64,000 nt of DNA from Klebsiella pneumoniae (GTDB lineage: Bacteria; Myxococcota_A; UBA796; SXON01): positions 62,001 through 126,000 of the forward strand of contig CAMAWH010000008.1 in NCBI GenBank assembly GCA_945861635.1, given 5' to 3'. The translations under genes were made by a program, and so were the position numbers. The notes beneath the pieces were generated by a model. That model saw nothing but the letters and a program-made list of their open reading frames with translations. It did not search any database and had not been told where the DNA came from. Positions 41,863 through 50,356 of the stretch are shown here, piece after piece. The first letter of the stretch is position 1. Each line of letters starts with the position of its first letter.

Positions 41863-43194
41863 GTGTCTCGCCGCCCCATCCTCCGCACCGAGATTCCCGG
41901 ACCGGTCGCGGCGGACATTTTGAAGCGCAGTGATGGCGCCGTTTCGCCCTCGTATACTCGTGACCATCCACTGGTGGCGGAGCGGGGTCACGGCGTCTGG
42001 ATCACCGATTCGGATGGTAACGAATTTCTGGATATGTCAGCCGGAATCGCCGTCACTTCGACGGGGCACTGCCACCCTCGCGTCGTCGCCGCCATCACAG
42101 AACAGGCCGGAAAACTCATCCATATGAGCGGAACGGACTTCTACTATCCCGTGCAATCGCGCCTCGCGACGCGCCTTACCGCGATGCAGCCGGTCCGCGG
42201 GGATAAGTGCCGCGTGTACTTTGGAAACTCCGGGGCTGAAGCGAACGAAGCTGCGCTCAAGTTGGCGCGGTATTGCACTGGCCGGAAGAGCTTTATCGCC
42301 TTCTATGATTCGTTCCATGGCCGGACGATGGGCGCCCTGTCGTTGACCTCGTCCAAGGTTCGGCAGCGAGAGGGCTTCGGTCCCTTCCTGCCGGTGTTCC
42401 ACGCGACGTTTCCGGATCCGTACCGCCACGGTGCGGCGGCCACGGACATCGCGATGGAGAGCATCGAGCGGATGTTCCGGACGATCCTGCCGGCCGACGA
42501 TGTTGCGGCGATATTCGTGGAGCCGATTCAGGGAGAGGGTGGGTACATCATCCCTCCGGCGGACTTCCTGCCGCGATTGCGTGCGCTCGCGGATGCACAC
42601 GGAATTCTCCTCGTGTTCGACGAGGTGCAGAGCGGAATGGGCCGCACCGGCAAGATGTTCGCGTTCGAACATACCGGCGTAAAACCTGACATCATCTCGC
42701 TCGCGAAAGGAATCGCCTCGGGTCTCCCCTTATCCGCAACGCTGGCGAGTGAAGACGTGATGAAGTGGAAGCCGGGGGCGCACGCAAGCACGTTTGGCGG
42801 GAATCCCGTCGCATGTGCAGCGGCGCACGCCACCCTCGATCTTCTGGAAGAATCCTTGATCGAGAACAGCGCGGTTGTTGGCGAGCGGATGTTGGCGATG
42901 TTCCAGGCAACCGTCGGCAGCCATCCGAACGTCGGGCAGATCCGCGGCCGCGGGCTGATGATCGGCGTGGAGTTGGTCACGGATCGTCCCACGAAAGAGC
43001 GGGCGGGCGACCTCAGAAATCGCCTTGTCATGGATGCGTTTCACCGCTCAGGAATGGTCATTCTGGGGTGTGGGACGAATACGGTCCGTTTCTGTCCTGC
43101 GCTTACGACGACGGAAGAGGAAGCCACTCTGGCCGTCGAACTGTTCACCACGTCCCTTCACGCCCTTACCGGAGTCGGCCATGCGCAAGTTTGA
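41863..43194 (+). CDS. Class III aminotransferase (GabT/DavT-like)
   Basis: 443 residues from GTG 41863, with GGAGG five bases upstream. GIAVTSTGHCHPRVV, FGNSGAEANEAALKLAR, FYDSFHGRTMG and IFVEPIQGEGGYI lead to LLVFDEVQSGMGRTG and the PLP Lys in ISLAKGIASGLPL, followed by STFGGNPVACAAA. This resembles acetylornithine, 4-aminobutyrate and 5-aminovalerate transaminases. Its stop overlaps the glutaryl-CoA dehydrogenase gene by 14 bases. Because glutaryl-CoA is the next acyl-CoA stage in lysine breakdown, 5-aminovalerate transaminase (DavT) is the best functional guess. Confidence 0.9.
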   Translation: MSRRPILRTEIPGPVAADILKRSDGAVSPSYTRDHPLVAERGHGVWITDSDGNEFLDMSAGIAVTSTGHCHPRVVAAITEQAGKLIHMSGTDFYYPVQSRLATRLTAMQPVRGDKCRVYFGNSGAEANEAALKLARYCTGRKSFIAFYDSFHGRTMGALSLTSSKVRQREGFGPFLPVFHATFPDPYRHGAAATDIAMESIERMFRTILPADDVAAIFVEPIQGEGGYIIPPADFLPRLRALADAHGILLVFDEVQSGMGRTGKMFAFEHTGVKPDIISLAKGIASGLPLSATLASEDVMKWKPGAHASTFGGNPVACAAAHATLDLLEESLIENSAVVGERMLAMFQATVGSHPNVGQIRGRGLMIGVELVTDRPTKERAGDLRNRLVMDAFHRSGMVILGCGTNTVRFCPALTTTEEEATLAVELFTTSLHALTGVGHAQV

Positions 43195-44347
43195 CGGCGT
43201 CGATTTCTTCAATTTGGATTCCCTCCTTGCCGACGATGAAAAACAGGTTCGGGAGGCGGTTCGCGGCTGGGTGGACGACAACGTCATTCCCATCATCGAG
43301 GGTCACTGTCGTACGGGAACGTTCCCGCATCACCTCGTTCGGCAGATGGGAGAGATGGGGTTGCTCGGTGTGAATTTGCACGGGTATGGGTGTGGCGGAA
43401 TGTCCAACGTCGCCTATGGTCTCGTTTGTCAGGAGTTGGAACGCGGGGACTCGGGCATTCGCTCCTTTGCGAGCGTACAGGGTTCGCTGGTCATGTTTCC
43501 GATCTGGAAGCACGGCACGGAGGAGCAGAAGCAGAAGTACCTGCCGAAGATGGCGGCCGGGGAATTCATCGGCTGCTTCGGACTGACCGAGCCGGACTTC
43601 GGCTCCAATCCCGGCGGGATGATGACGAAGGCCGTGGATGACGGAGACAGCTACGTCCTCAACGGCGCGAAGATGTGGATTACGAACGGCACGATCGCGG
43701 ATCTGGCCGTGGTGTGGGCGAAGCTTGACGGCGTGATCCGCGGCTTCATCGTAGAGAAAGGAGATCCTGGATTTTCGGCTCCTGAAATGCACGGCAAGCA
43801 CTCGCTGAAAGCGTCGGTCACGAGCGAGCTGGTCTTCTTGGACTGCCGGATTCCCAAGGACCGGATCCTTCCGCATGTTCATGGCCTGAAAGGCCCATTT
43901 TCATGTCTCAACAATGCCCGCTTCGGGATCGCATGGGGAGCGCTCGGCGCGGCCATGGCTTGTTACCACTCGGCTCGTGAATACAGCCTTTCGCGAATCC
44001 AGTTCGGGAAGCCGATCGCCTCCTTTCAGCTTGTTCAGAACAAGCTGGCATGGATGCTGCGCGAGATCACGAAGGGTCAGCTTCTGGCGCTCCAACTCGG
44101 CCGCATGAAGGACAACGGGACGATGATCCCGGAGCACGTTTCCCTCGCGAAGATGAACAACGTCGACATCGCGTTGGAGATTGCCCGCGTTGCACGTGAT
44201 ATTCACGGCGCGAATGGAATCCTTGACGAGTACCCAGTCATGCGCCACATGGCGAATCTGGAATCGGTGCGCACCTACGAGGGCACCCACGACATCCACA
44301 ACCTCATTCTCGGGCGTTGGATCACGGGGATTCAGGCGTTCGAATAA
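43181..44347 (+). CDS. gcdH: Glutaryl-CoA dehydrogenase
   Basis: 388 residues from ATG 43181, inside the end of the preceding aminotransferase gene. Acyl-CoA dehydrogenase fold with GCDH traits: CFGLTEPDFGSNPGGMMTKA (FAD/substrate region), KASVTSELVFLDCRIP and the C-terminal TYEGTHDIHNLILGRWITGIQAF. The catalytic base Glu is in YEGTHD. The enzyme oxidatively decarboxylates glutaryl-CoA to crotonyl-CoA. It should pass electrons to ETF. Operon partner is the class III aminotransferase. Confidence 0.93.
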   Translation: MRKFDGVDFFNLDSLLADDEKQVREAVRGWVDDNVIPIIEGHCRTGTFPHHLVRQMGEMGLLGVNLHGYGCGGMSNVAYGLVCQELERGDSGIRSFASVQGSLVMFPIWKHGTEEQKQKYLPKMAAGEFIGCFGLTEPDFGSNPGGMMTKAVDDGDSYVLNGAKMWITNGTIADLAVVWAKLDGVIRGFIVEKGDPGFSAPEMHGKHSLKASVTSELVFLDCRIPKDRILPHVHGLKGPFSCLNNARFGIAWGALGAAMACYHSAREYSLSRIQFGKPIASFQLVQNKLAWMLREITKGQLLALQLGRMKDNGTMIPEHVSLAKMNNVDIALEIARVARDIHGANGILDEYPVMRHMANLESVRTYEGTHDIHNLILGRWITGIQAFE

Positions 44348-44402
44348 CTTTCGTGATCCGTCTCGCTGGAGTCGGGCATCGCGGGGTTAGTTCCGAGAAC
44401 TC

Positions 44403-46835
44403 ATGCGACTCCTTCTGCTGCTTCTGCCTTCCTTGCTTCTGGCCTGCCGTTCCGAAGGCGTAACCGTCAAGGATGACACAGGGAGTGGGGAGGGTGACAC
44501 GGATGCGGATACGGATTCGGACACGGATACCGGCGGCGTTGTTTCTGGGCAAATCTCGGTTTCGCCGAACAGTCTGAGCTTCGACACGGTGTTCGTCGGC
44601 AGCGCGGCGAGCATGGCCGTCACCATCGAGAACGTCGGGGATGGGGCGGTGGCCCTCGTCGCCACGGTGAACGCGGCCACGGCCGCGGAGTACACGACTG
44701 CCTTTTCCGCGACAGCCCCGAACCCCGGTACCGCGGCGACCCTGACGCTGACGCTCACGCCGTCGGATTGGGGGAATCACGCGGCCGATCTCACGATCAC
44801 GGACTCTACGGGCACCGGTCGCGTCGTGGTACCCGTCTCGGCCTGGGTTCAGATCGATGGAGACGGAGACGGCTTCGGGAGTGACGAAACCGGCGGGCGG
44901 GATTGCAATGACGGAGACGCCGCAACCAACCCCGACGCCGAGGAGGTCTGGTACGACGGCGTTGATTCCGACTGCGCGGGCGGTGACGACTACGATCAGG
45001 ACGGAGACGGCCACGCGCTGGCGGACGACTGCAATGACGCAGACGCCGCCATTCACACTGGCGCCACGGAGACCTGGTACGACGGCGTTGACCAGAATTG
45101 CGATGGCGCCAACGACCACGATCAAGACGCGGACGGCGTGACTGTCGATACCGACTGTGACGACACGAATGCAGCCGTGAACCCCGGCATGGTTGAAATC
45201 TGGTACAACGGTGAAGACGAAAACTGTGACGGCAGTGACGATGATCAGGACGTCGACGGCTACCGCCTTGCCGAGGATTGTGATGACACAAACGCCACCA
45301 TAAACCCGGGCGCTACGGACGTCTGGTACGACGGCGTGGACACGAATTGCGACGGCGCGGATGACTACGACCAAGACGTGGACGGCGTGGCCTATGACGA
45401 TGATTGTGACGACACCGACGCGAGCGCTGGCGCGCGCGAAACCGAGGTATGGGATGGCGTCGACAACGATTGTGACGGTTCTGTGGACGATATTTCGATC
45501 TCCGACGCAGCATCCGGCGCGCTGTACGGCGCAACCGCCTCGATCGGCATCGGTACGCGAAATGGCTTGTCCCTCGGCGGCGACCTCACCGGAGATGGTG
45601 TGGATGACGTGGTCGCCGTCACTCCATCGTCGGGATACGGCTATGCTTGGGTGGTCGCGGGCGCCACGGCGGCCGCCGCGGACGGTTCCATCACCGATTA
45701 CGACACCGCCCAACTCGCCGGCGGTTCCTCAGCCTACATCCTGAATTCGGTCGTAGGCCCGATGAAAGACCTCGATGGGGACGGTGACGCTGACTTGCTG
45801 GTCGATGGGTACTCGTCGACGTACTACGGCGGCTATGGCCGCGCGTACCTCGAGGCCGGCGGCAGCGCTTTGGCGGGTTCGATAACGGTTTCTACGACCT
45901 ACCGTGCCTACTTCACCGGTGACTCCGACTACGACGGCATGCGGTTCATCGCGGCGGCGGATGTCGATGGTGACGGCTCGGATGACATCGTGACGGGCTG
46001 TCCGTACGATTCCGACGGCTCCAGCTACTACTCGTACTACCACGGGAATATCGCCGTGTTCAGCGGTGGCTCGTTCAGCGGTTCATACGACCTCGGTGAC
46101 GCGGATGACGAGATCGCTGGCGAAAACTCCAGCGATTACCTGGGGGTTTCGGTGGTCGCGGCGGACGTCGACGGCGATGGTCTTGCCGACATTCTTGCCG
46201 GGGCATCGGGAGAAGACAGCGGGGCCTCGGGCGCCGGCGCCATCTACCTGTTCACCGGAAATGCAAGCTTGGCATGGGACGACACGGCGGACGACGCGAT
46301 GGAGGCACGGGTGGTTGCTTCGACCGCATCGGCCGGCCTCGGCGGCGATTCGCTGCCCGACCCCGGCGATCTGGACGGGGACGGTACGCTGGACATCGCG
46401 TTCACCTCGGCAACCCTCGGCGCCGCGTACATTTTCCTCGACGGTTCTTCCATCGCTGGCAGCATGACCACCGCAAGCGCGAGCCTGACCGTAAGCGGCA
46501 CGGCGGGCGCATTCGCCAACTCCATCGCACTCAATGCCGATCTGGATGACGACGGCATGGACGAATTGGTGATCGGCGCCAGCGGAGACGACACAATCGG
46601 GAGCAACGCCGGCGCGCTATTCCTGTTCGATGCCTCTGCCGGTTCCGGCGCGTGGACGAGCGCCAACGCGGAGGCGACGATCTACGGGGCCGCAGCCGGC
46701 GATGCGCTGGGTACCGGGCTCGCGGGCGGCGGAGACGCCGACGATGACGGTATCGACGACCTGATCGCGGGTGCGACGGGTGCCGACACGGTCGCGTCTG
46801 GTGGTGGCGCCGTGTACGTCATTCCGGGCCGGTAG
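44403..46835 (+). CDS. MopE-type metal-binding repeat lipoprotein with FG-GAP region
   Basis: 810 residues. MRLLLLLLPSLLLAC has a basic residue and lipobox LLAC (Cys 15). A Thr/Asp linker is followed by a beta-sandwich of the ASH/choice-of-anchor type (about 50-148: SVSPNSLSFDTVFVGS). Residues 152-363 hold five MopE-type units, each with D-x-DxDG, DCxD, and W-YDGVD-xNCDG. From about 375 to the end FG-GAP-like units repeat (DLTGDGVDDVVAV, DLDGDGDADLLV, DVDGDGSDDIV, DLDGDGTLDIAF, DLDDDGMDELVIGA), probably a beta-propeller with calcium sites. It is likely an exposed adhesin-like protein. Confidence 0.9.
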   Translation: MRLLLLLLPSLLLACRSEGVTVKDDTGSGEGDTDADTDSDTDTGGVVSGQISVSPNSLSFDTVFVGSAASMAVTIENVGDGAVALVATVNAATAAEYTTAFSATAPNPGTAATLTLTLTPSDWGNHAADLTITDSTGTGRVVVPVSAWVQIDGDGDGFGSDETGGRDCNDGDAATNPDAEEVWYDGVDSDCAGGDDYDQDGDGHALADDCNDADAAIHTGATETWYDGVDQNCDGANDHDQDADGVTVDTDCDDTNAAVNPGMVEIWYNGEDENCDGSDDDQDVDGYRLAEDCDDTNATINPGATDVWYDGVDTNCDGADDYDQDVDGVAYDDDCDDTDASAGARETEVWDGVDNDCDGSVDDISISDAASGALYGATASIGIGTRNGLSLGGDLTGDGVDDVVAVTPSSGYGYAWVVAGATAAAADGSITDYDTAQLAGGSSAYILNSVVGPMKDLDGDGDADLLVDGYSSTYYGGYGRAYLEAGGSALAGSITVSTTYRAYFTGDSDYDGMRFIAAADVDGDGSDDIVTGCPYDSDGSSYYSYYHGNIAVFSGGSFSGSYDLGDADDEIAGENSSDYLGVSVVAADVDGDGLADILAGASGEDSGASGAGAIYLFTGNASLAWDDTADDAMEARVVASTASAGLGGDSLPDPGDLDGDGTLDIAFTSATLGAAYIFLDGSSIAGSMTTASASLTVSGTAGAFANSIALNADLDDDGMDELVIGASGDDTIGSNAGALFLFDASAGSGAWTSANAEATIYGAAAGDALGTGLAGGGDADDDGIDDLIAGATGADTVASGGGAVYVIPGR
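44856..45491 (+). repeat. Five tandem MopE-type units (DNA)
   Basis: Five units of about 120-140 bases code for residues 152-363 of the MopE/FG-GAP lipoprotein. Each keeps WYDGVD or a close form of it plus an NCDG or DCDG end. The first unit is longest and most divergent; units 2-4 are closest. Confidence 0.85.
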
Positions 46836-46864
46836 TCCGCGCTCGGGGTACCTCGAATCCCGAA

Positions 46865-47506
46865 TTATGCGGACTTCTTCTCGATCAGATGCGGCCGCCT
46901 GCGCACGATCACTTGTGCGGGCGGCATGTTCAGCATGATGGTCGTCTTGTCGATCATCAGCGGACTCAGGCGCTCCTCGATCTCCATGATTCGCCGTGCA
47001 CGGTCACGCTGGCTCGGCGCGCCGAAGGCTCGGAGCACCTGCCGGCCGAGCACGTGTTGGAACATGATCAGCGTCCCGTTTGGCTCAAGGAGGTCGAACA
47101 TGCGGTTGTAGATGGACTGCACCACGTCCGCGGGGAAGTTCGCCAGCGGCAGGCCGCTCAGGACGTGGTGGTAGCGGACACCGGGTTCGAAGTCGAGAAT
47201 GCTGACCTCGTGGACCGATGGTTCAATCGGAAAACCCAGGAACCGAGTCCGGAGGACCGCGCAAAAGTCGGGGTTGAGTTCGACGACGTCGAGGAGATCA
47301 CCCGGCAGCAGGCGTTCTACCAATTCGGCCGTGAACGGGCCAACGCCGGCGCCCACCTCAAGGATTCGGAGCGGCCCGTTGTGATGGGAGAAAATCGGCG
47401 CCACCATTGCGCGCGACAAACCTTTGCCACTCGGCCAAACGGCACCGACGGTCCCGGCGTTCTTGAAGCTCTGCGCCAGAAAGCGGAGCGGTGCTGGTGC
47501 GGCCAT
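46865..47506 (-). CDS. PmtA-like phospholipid N-methyltransferase
   Basis: 213 residues from ATG 47506 (the open frame runs upstream through the acyl-CoA dehydrogenase region). FLAQSFKNAGTVGAVWPSG, then motif I ILEVGAGVGPFT (about 48-59), VELNPDFC, and SGLPLANFPADVVQSIYN with LEPNGTLIMFQH match the PmtA/UbiE-like group that methylates phosphatidylethanolamine to make phosphatidylcholine. The basic C-terminal end (VRRRPHLIEKK) may help membrane binding. Other methylation targets cannot be ruled out. It converges on the MopE gene, and its ATG lies 49 bases after the acyl-CoA dehydrogenase stop. Confidence 0.8.
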   Translation of the reverse strand: MAAPAPLRFLAQSFKNAGTVGAVWPSGKGLSRAMVAPIFSHHNGPLRILEVGAGVGPFTAELVERLLPGDLLDVVELNPDFCAVLRTRFLGFPIEPSVHEVSILDFEPGVRYHHVLSGLPLANFPADVVQSIYNRMFDLLEPNGTLIMFQHVLGRQVLRAFGAPSQRDRARRIMEIEERLSPLMIDKTTIMLNMPPAQVIVRRRPHLIEKKSA

Positions 47507-47555
47507 GACGTTCCCGTGACGATTGTAGCGCGGCGTACTTCGACGCGCTCGGCGC

Positions 47556-49406
47556 CTACTCGAACAACCCCTCTGCGAGGCAGGATTCATCCGCGGTCTG
47601 AATTCCCTTGGCGAGCGCAGTGGCCTTCGGGAGCAAGTTACGGACGTAGAATCGAGCGTTCGCAACCTTTCCATTGTAGAACTTGGTGTCCGCCGCCGAT
47701 GGAGATTTTTCCAGCAATTCCAGCGAAACGCGGGCCTGCCAGATGGCGTGCAAGCCGAGCACGACGATGCCGAATTGCTCAAGGAACGGAGTTGCCTGGA
47801 GCATGGCGCCCCGGACATTTCCTTGCATTCCCAACGCCCCGAGGTGCATGGCGGTTTGACCGAGTTGATCTCGGGCTCGCTCGAGTCCTGCTACCTCATC
47901 GTCCATTTTTCGGGTACTGCGCGCGCGCTCCAACTCGAGATTGCACTCGTTGAGCCACTGCATGAACAACGCGCCGGACCCTTTGCGCATTTTCCGACCG
48001 AGCAGGTCCATGGCTTGGATGCCGTTCGTGCCTTCGTAGATCGAGCTGATTTTTGCGTCGCGCAGGTGCTGTTCCACGGGGTATTCGCCGATGTACCCGT
48101 ACCCGCCATAGGTCTGCACAGCAAGGCGGCACACTTCGAAGCCGATGTCGGAGCAATGTGCCTTCACTATCGGCGTCATCAACTCGACCAGCCCAAGGAG
48201 GTACTCCCGCTCCTCTTCGGCACCATGCGACGCGCGGTCCAAACGATTCGCCACCGAGTACACCAACGACCGCATGGTTTCCACGTACACCTTCATCGTC
48301 ATCAGCATTCGCCGCACGTCCGGGTGCTCGACGATGGCAACGCGCGGCGGGTCCGCTTCGCGCATGTGCTCGACGAGCGAGCCCTGAACGCGTTCCTTGG
48401 CGTAGCTTCGGGCGTTCATCCACGCCGCCGACGCGACGCCGATCGCCTGAATTCCGACGCCGATGCGCGCCTCGTTCATCATTCGGAACATGAGTTCCAG
48501 GCCCTGGCCTTCGGCGCCCAGACGGTAGCCGACACAGGTGCTGGTGCTGCCGAGCGCGAGAACGCAGGTGGCCGATCCGTTGATTCCCATCTTGTGCTCG
48601 ATACCCACGACCTTGGCGTCGTTTCGGCGTCCGAGGTTTCCCGCCTCGTCGAAGAGGAATTTCGGGACCACGAAGATCGACAGACCTCGCGTTCCTGGGG
48701 GCGCGTCGGGAGCGCGCGCGAGAACGATGTGGATGATATTCGCCGTGAGATCTTGATCCCCGGCGGAGATGAACATCTTTTCGCCGGTCAGGTGGTAGAC
48801 ACCCTCCTGTTCTGTGCGCCGGGCGCGGCACCGGTTGTCGCCGATCGCTGTGCCGGCGCCGGCTTCCGTCAAGCACATCGTTCCGCCCCATTCTCCGGCA
48901 ACCATCTTCGGCGTGGCGATGGAGCGAATCCAGGCGGGAACCTCGTCACTGACGAGGAGATTGGCAGCCGCGCGGGTCAGTCCGGCGTACATGTTGAACG
49001 CCGTGGCCGCGCCGGAGAGCATTTCGTGCATCGCGACGTCAACAATGTGCGGCAGCCCGGCCCCCCCCACGTCCGGACTCATGCTCGCGCCGATGAGCCC
49101 GGATTGCGCGAGCGCCGTGTACGCCTCCTTGAAGCCGGGCGGCGTCGTCACATTGCCCTCCTTGTCGAGTTTGCAGCCGACCCGATCGCCGATCTTGTTC
49201 ACGGGCGCAATGACCTGGGTGGAGAGGTCGTGCGCCGTCTGCAGCATCATTTCATAGGTTTCAAGGTCAAAATCCGCGTATCGCGGCACGGATTTCAACT
49301 GTTCGACAATGTTCAATTGCTCAAAGAGGCAGAATCGGATGTCACGAAGATCGATGGTGTACTCGGTCGCGCTCAAGGGCTCTCCAACGGCTGAATGAAT
49401 GATCAT
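47556..49406 (-). CDS. Large acyl-CoA dehydrogenase (DmdC type)
   Basis: 616 residues, the size of the DmdC/FadE-like class and about 200 longer than a standard acyl-CoA dehydrogenase. MCLTEAGAGTAIGD is the FAD/substrate block, GINGSATCVLAL the central part, TYGGYGYIGEYPVEQHLRDAKISSIYEGTNGIQAMDLLGRK the C-terminal catalytic region with Glu in YEGTNG. A further helical domain (about 470-616) closes the protein. DmdC works on 3-methylthiopropionyl-CoA in DMSP breakdown, but many members handle other medium or long acyl chains. ATG 49406 has no clear ribosome site. Confidence 0.9.
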   Translation of the reverse strand: MIIHSAVGEPLSATEYTIDLRDIRFCLFEQLNIVEQLKSVPRYADFDLETYEMMLQTAHDLSTQVIAPVNKIGDRVGCKLDKEGNVTTPPGFKEAYTALAQSGLIGASMSPDVGGAGLPHIVDVAMHEMLSGAATAFNMYAGLTRAAANLLVSDEVPAWIRSIATPKMVAGEWGGTMCLTEAGAGTAIGDNRCRARRTEQEGVYHLTGEKMFISAGDQDLTANIIHIVLARAPDAPPGTRGLSIFVVPKFLFDEAGNLGRRNDAKVVGIEHKMGINGSATCVLALGSTSTCVGYRLGAEGQGLELMFRMMNEARIGVGIQAIGVASAAWMNARSYAKERVQGSLVEHMREADPPRVAIVEHPDVRRMLMTMKVYVETMRSLVYSVANRLDRASHGAEEEREYLLGLVELMTPIVKAHCSDIGFEVCRLAVQTYGGYGYIGEYPVEQHLRDAKISSIYEGTNGIQAMDLLGRKMRKGSGALFMQWLNECNLELERARSTRKMDDEVAGLERARDQLGQTAMHLGALGMQGNVRGAMLQATPFLEQFGIVVLGLHAIWQARVSLELLEKSPSAADTKFYNGKVANARFYVRNLLPKATALAKGIQTADESCLAEGLFE

Positions 49407-49525
49407 TCACTATGCCGGCGATGGGCGCTTGCGCAAGCCCCCGCGACCCTCAGCTCGAACTCAAGTCGCAGTAGTTGCGTCCGACAGGGATGTCAGGGCA
49501 CGCTGGGTGTGTCCCACGGAGCGTG

Positions 49526-50338
49526 ATGTTGCCGTTCTTGACCCTCGCCGCGTGTATCGGGTCGACGGACAACGTCGGCACGGAACAACTGTATCCGCGG
49601 GCCGGTGACGTCGTGGATATCGATGTCGTGGCGCATATCGACGGTGGTGGACTGGTGAGCGGGTGGACGGACGTCGCGACGGTTGGGACGGACGGCCCCG
49701 GCGCCGACCAAGGCGGGACGGGTCGCTGTGTTCCCGTGCGTGTCCAGGCCAGCTCCCAACATACGCTTGCTCGCGTCGATCTCGGGACGCCGGTCCCGAC
49801 GTCGTTACGATGGATTGGAGATGCGTACGCCAGCACGGGACCGCGGCGGGTCGGTGATCCGGGGTGGGCCGTGGGAGACGTTCGACTTGTGCGGATCGAT
49901 GGCACCGTGGTGGCCGCGGCCGGTGCGTTGCGATTTGGTGGCATTCCCGAGGTTCTCTCGGTGACCCGGGATGCCAACGGTGGGATTGCCTTACGATGGA
50001 AGGCAAGTGCAGACGAGCGCCTCATCATCCGGACGGTGACCCCGTCGGGACAGACACTGGATTGTTCCGCTGGTCCGAGGGGCGGATCGGTCCCGCGATG
50101 GGCGGCGCCGGCGGATGGCGGAAACGTCACGCTGCGAAGCATTCGTGATCGGGTCACCGTGATTCCCAATGAGGCGATTGTACGGGTGCATTCAGCCATC
50201 GAGCGCTTCGTTCCGCTTGATGTTCCGCTCACGACGGTGCGCTCTACACCGGAGCAGCCCCCGGCGCGTGCTTTGCTCCCGGCGTCCGTACCGAGCGCGC
50301 CACGTCATTCCGGGCGTTTGCGTTCGATCTGGGGGTAG
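49526..50338 (+). CDS. Lipoprotein of unknown function
   Basis: 270 residues from ATG 49526, preceded by CGGAGCG; a GTG lies one codon earlier and a longer form from 49475 has no signal. MLPFLTLAACIGS is a short signal with lipobox LAAC (Cys 10). The mature protein is mostly beta and has no recognised domain; segments such as VLSVTRDANGGIALRWKAS and LIIRTVTPSGQTL suggest a fibronectin-like or immunoglobulin-like fold. The last 50 residues are Pro/Arg-rich. It converges on radA with an 18-base gap. Confidence 0.68.
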   Translation: MLPFLTLAACIGSTDNVGTEQLYPRAGDVVDIDVVAHIDGGGLVSGWTDVATVGTDGPGADQGGTGRCVPVRVQASSQHTLARVDLGTPVPTSLRWIGDAYASTGPRRVGDPGWAVGDVRLVRIDGTVVAAAGALRFGGIPEVLSVTRDANGGIALRWKASADERLIIRTVTPSGQTLDCSAGPRGGSVPRWAAPADGGNVTLRSIRDRVTVIPNEAIVRVHSAIERFVPLDVPLTTVRSTPEQPPARALLPASVPSAPRHSGRLRSIWG

Positions 50339-50356
50339 TTCGGCGTTGGCCGCGCA

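Noticed and set aside
44856..45491. Tandem repeats that could suggest a CRISPR array
   Set aside because: The units are coding MopE-type repeats in frame, too long and without constant spacers.
47748..49394. 548-residue plus-strand frame
   Set aside because: It is antisense to the acyl-CoA dehydrogenase, with His/Arg-rich low-complexity content and no family pattern.
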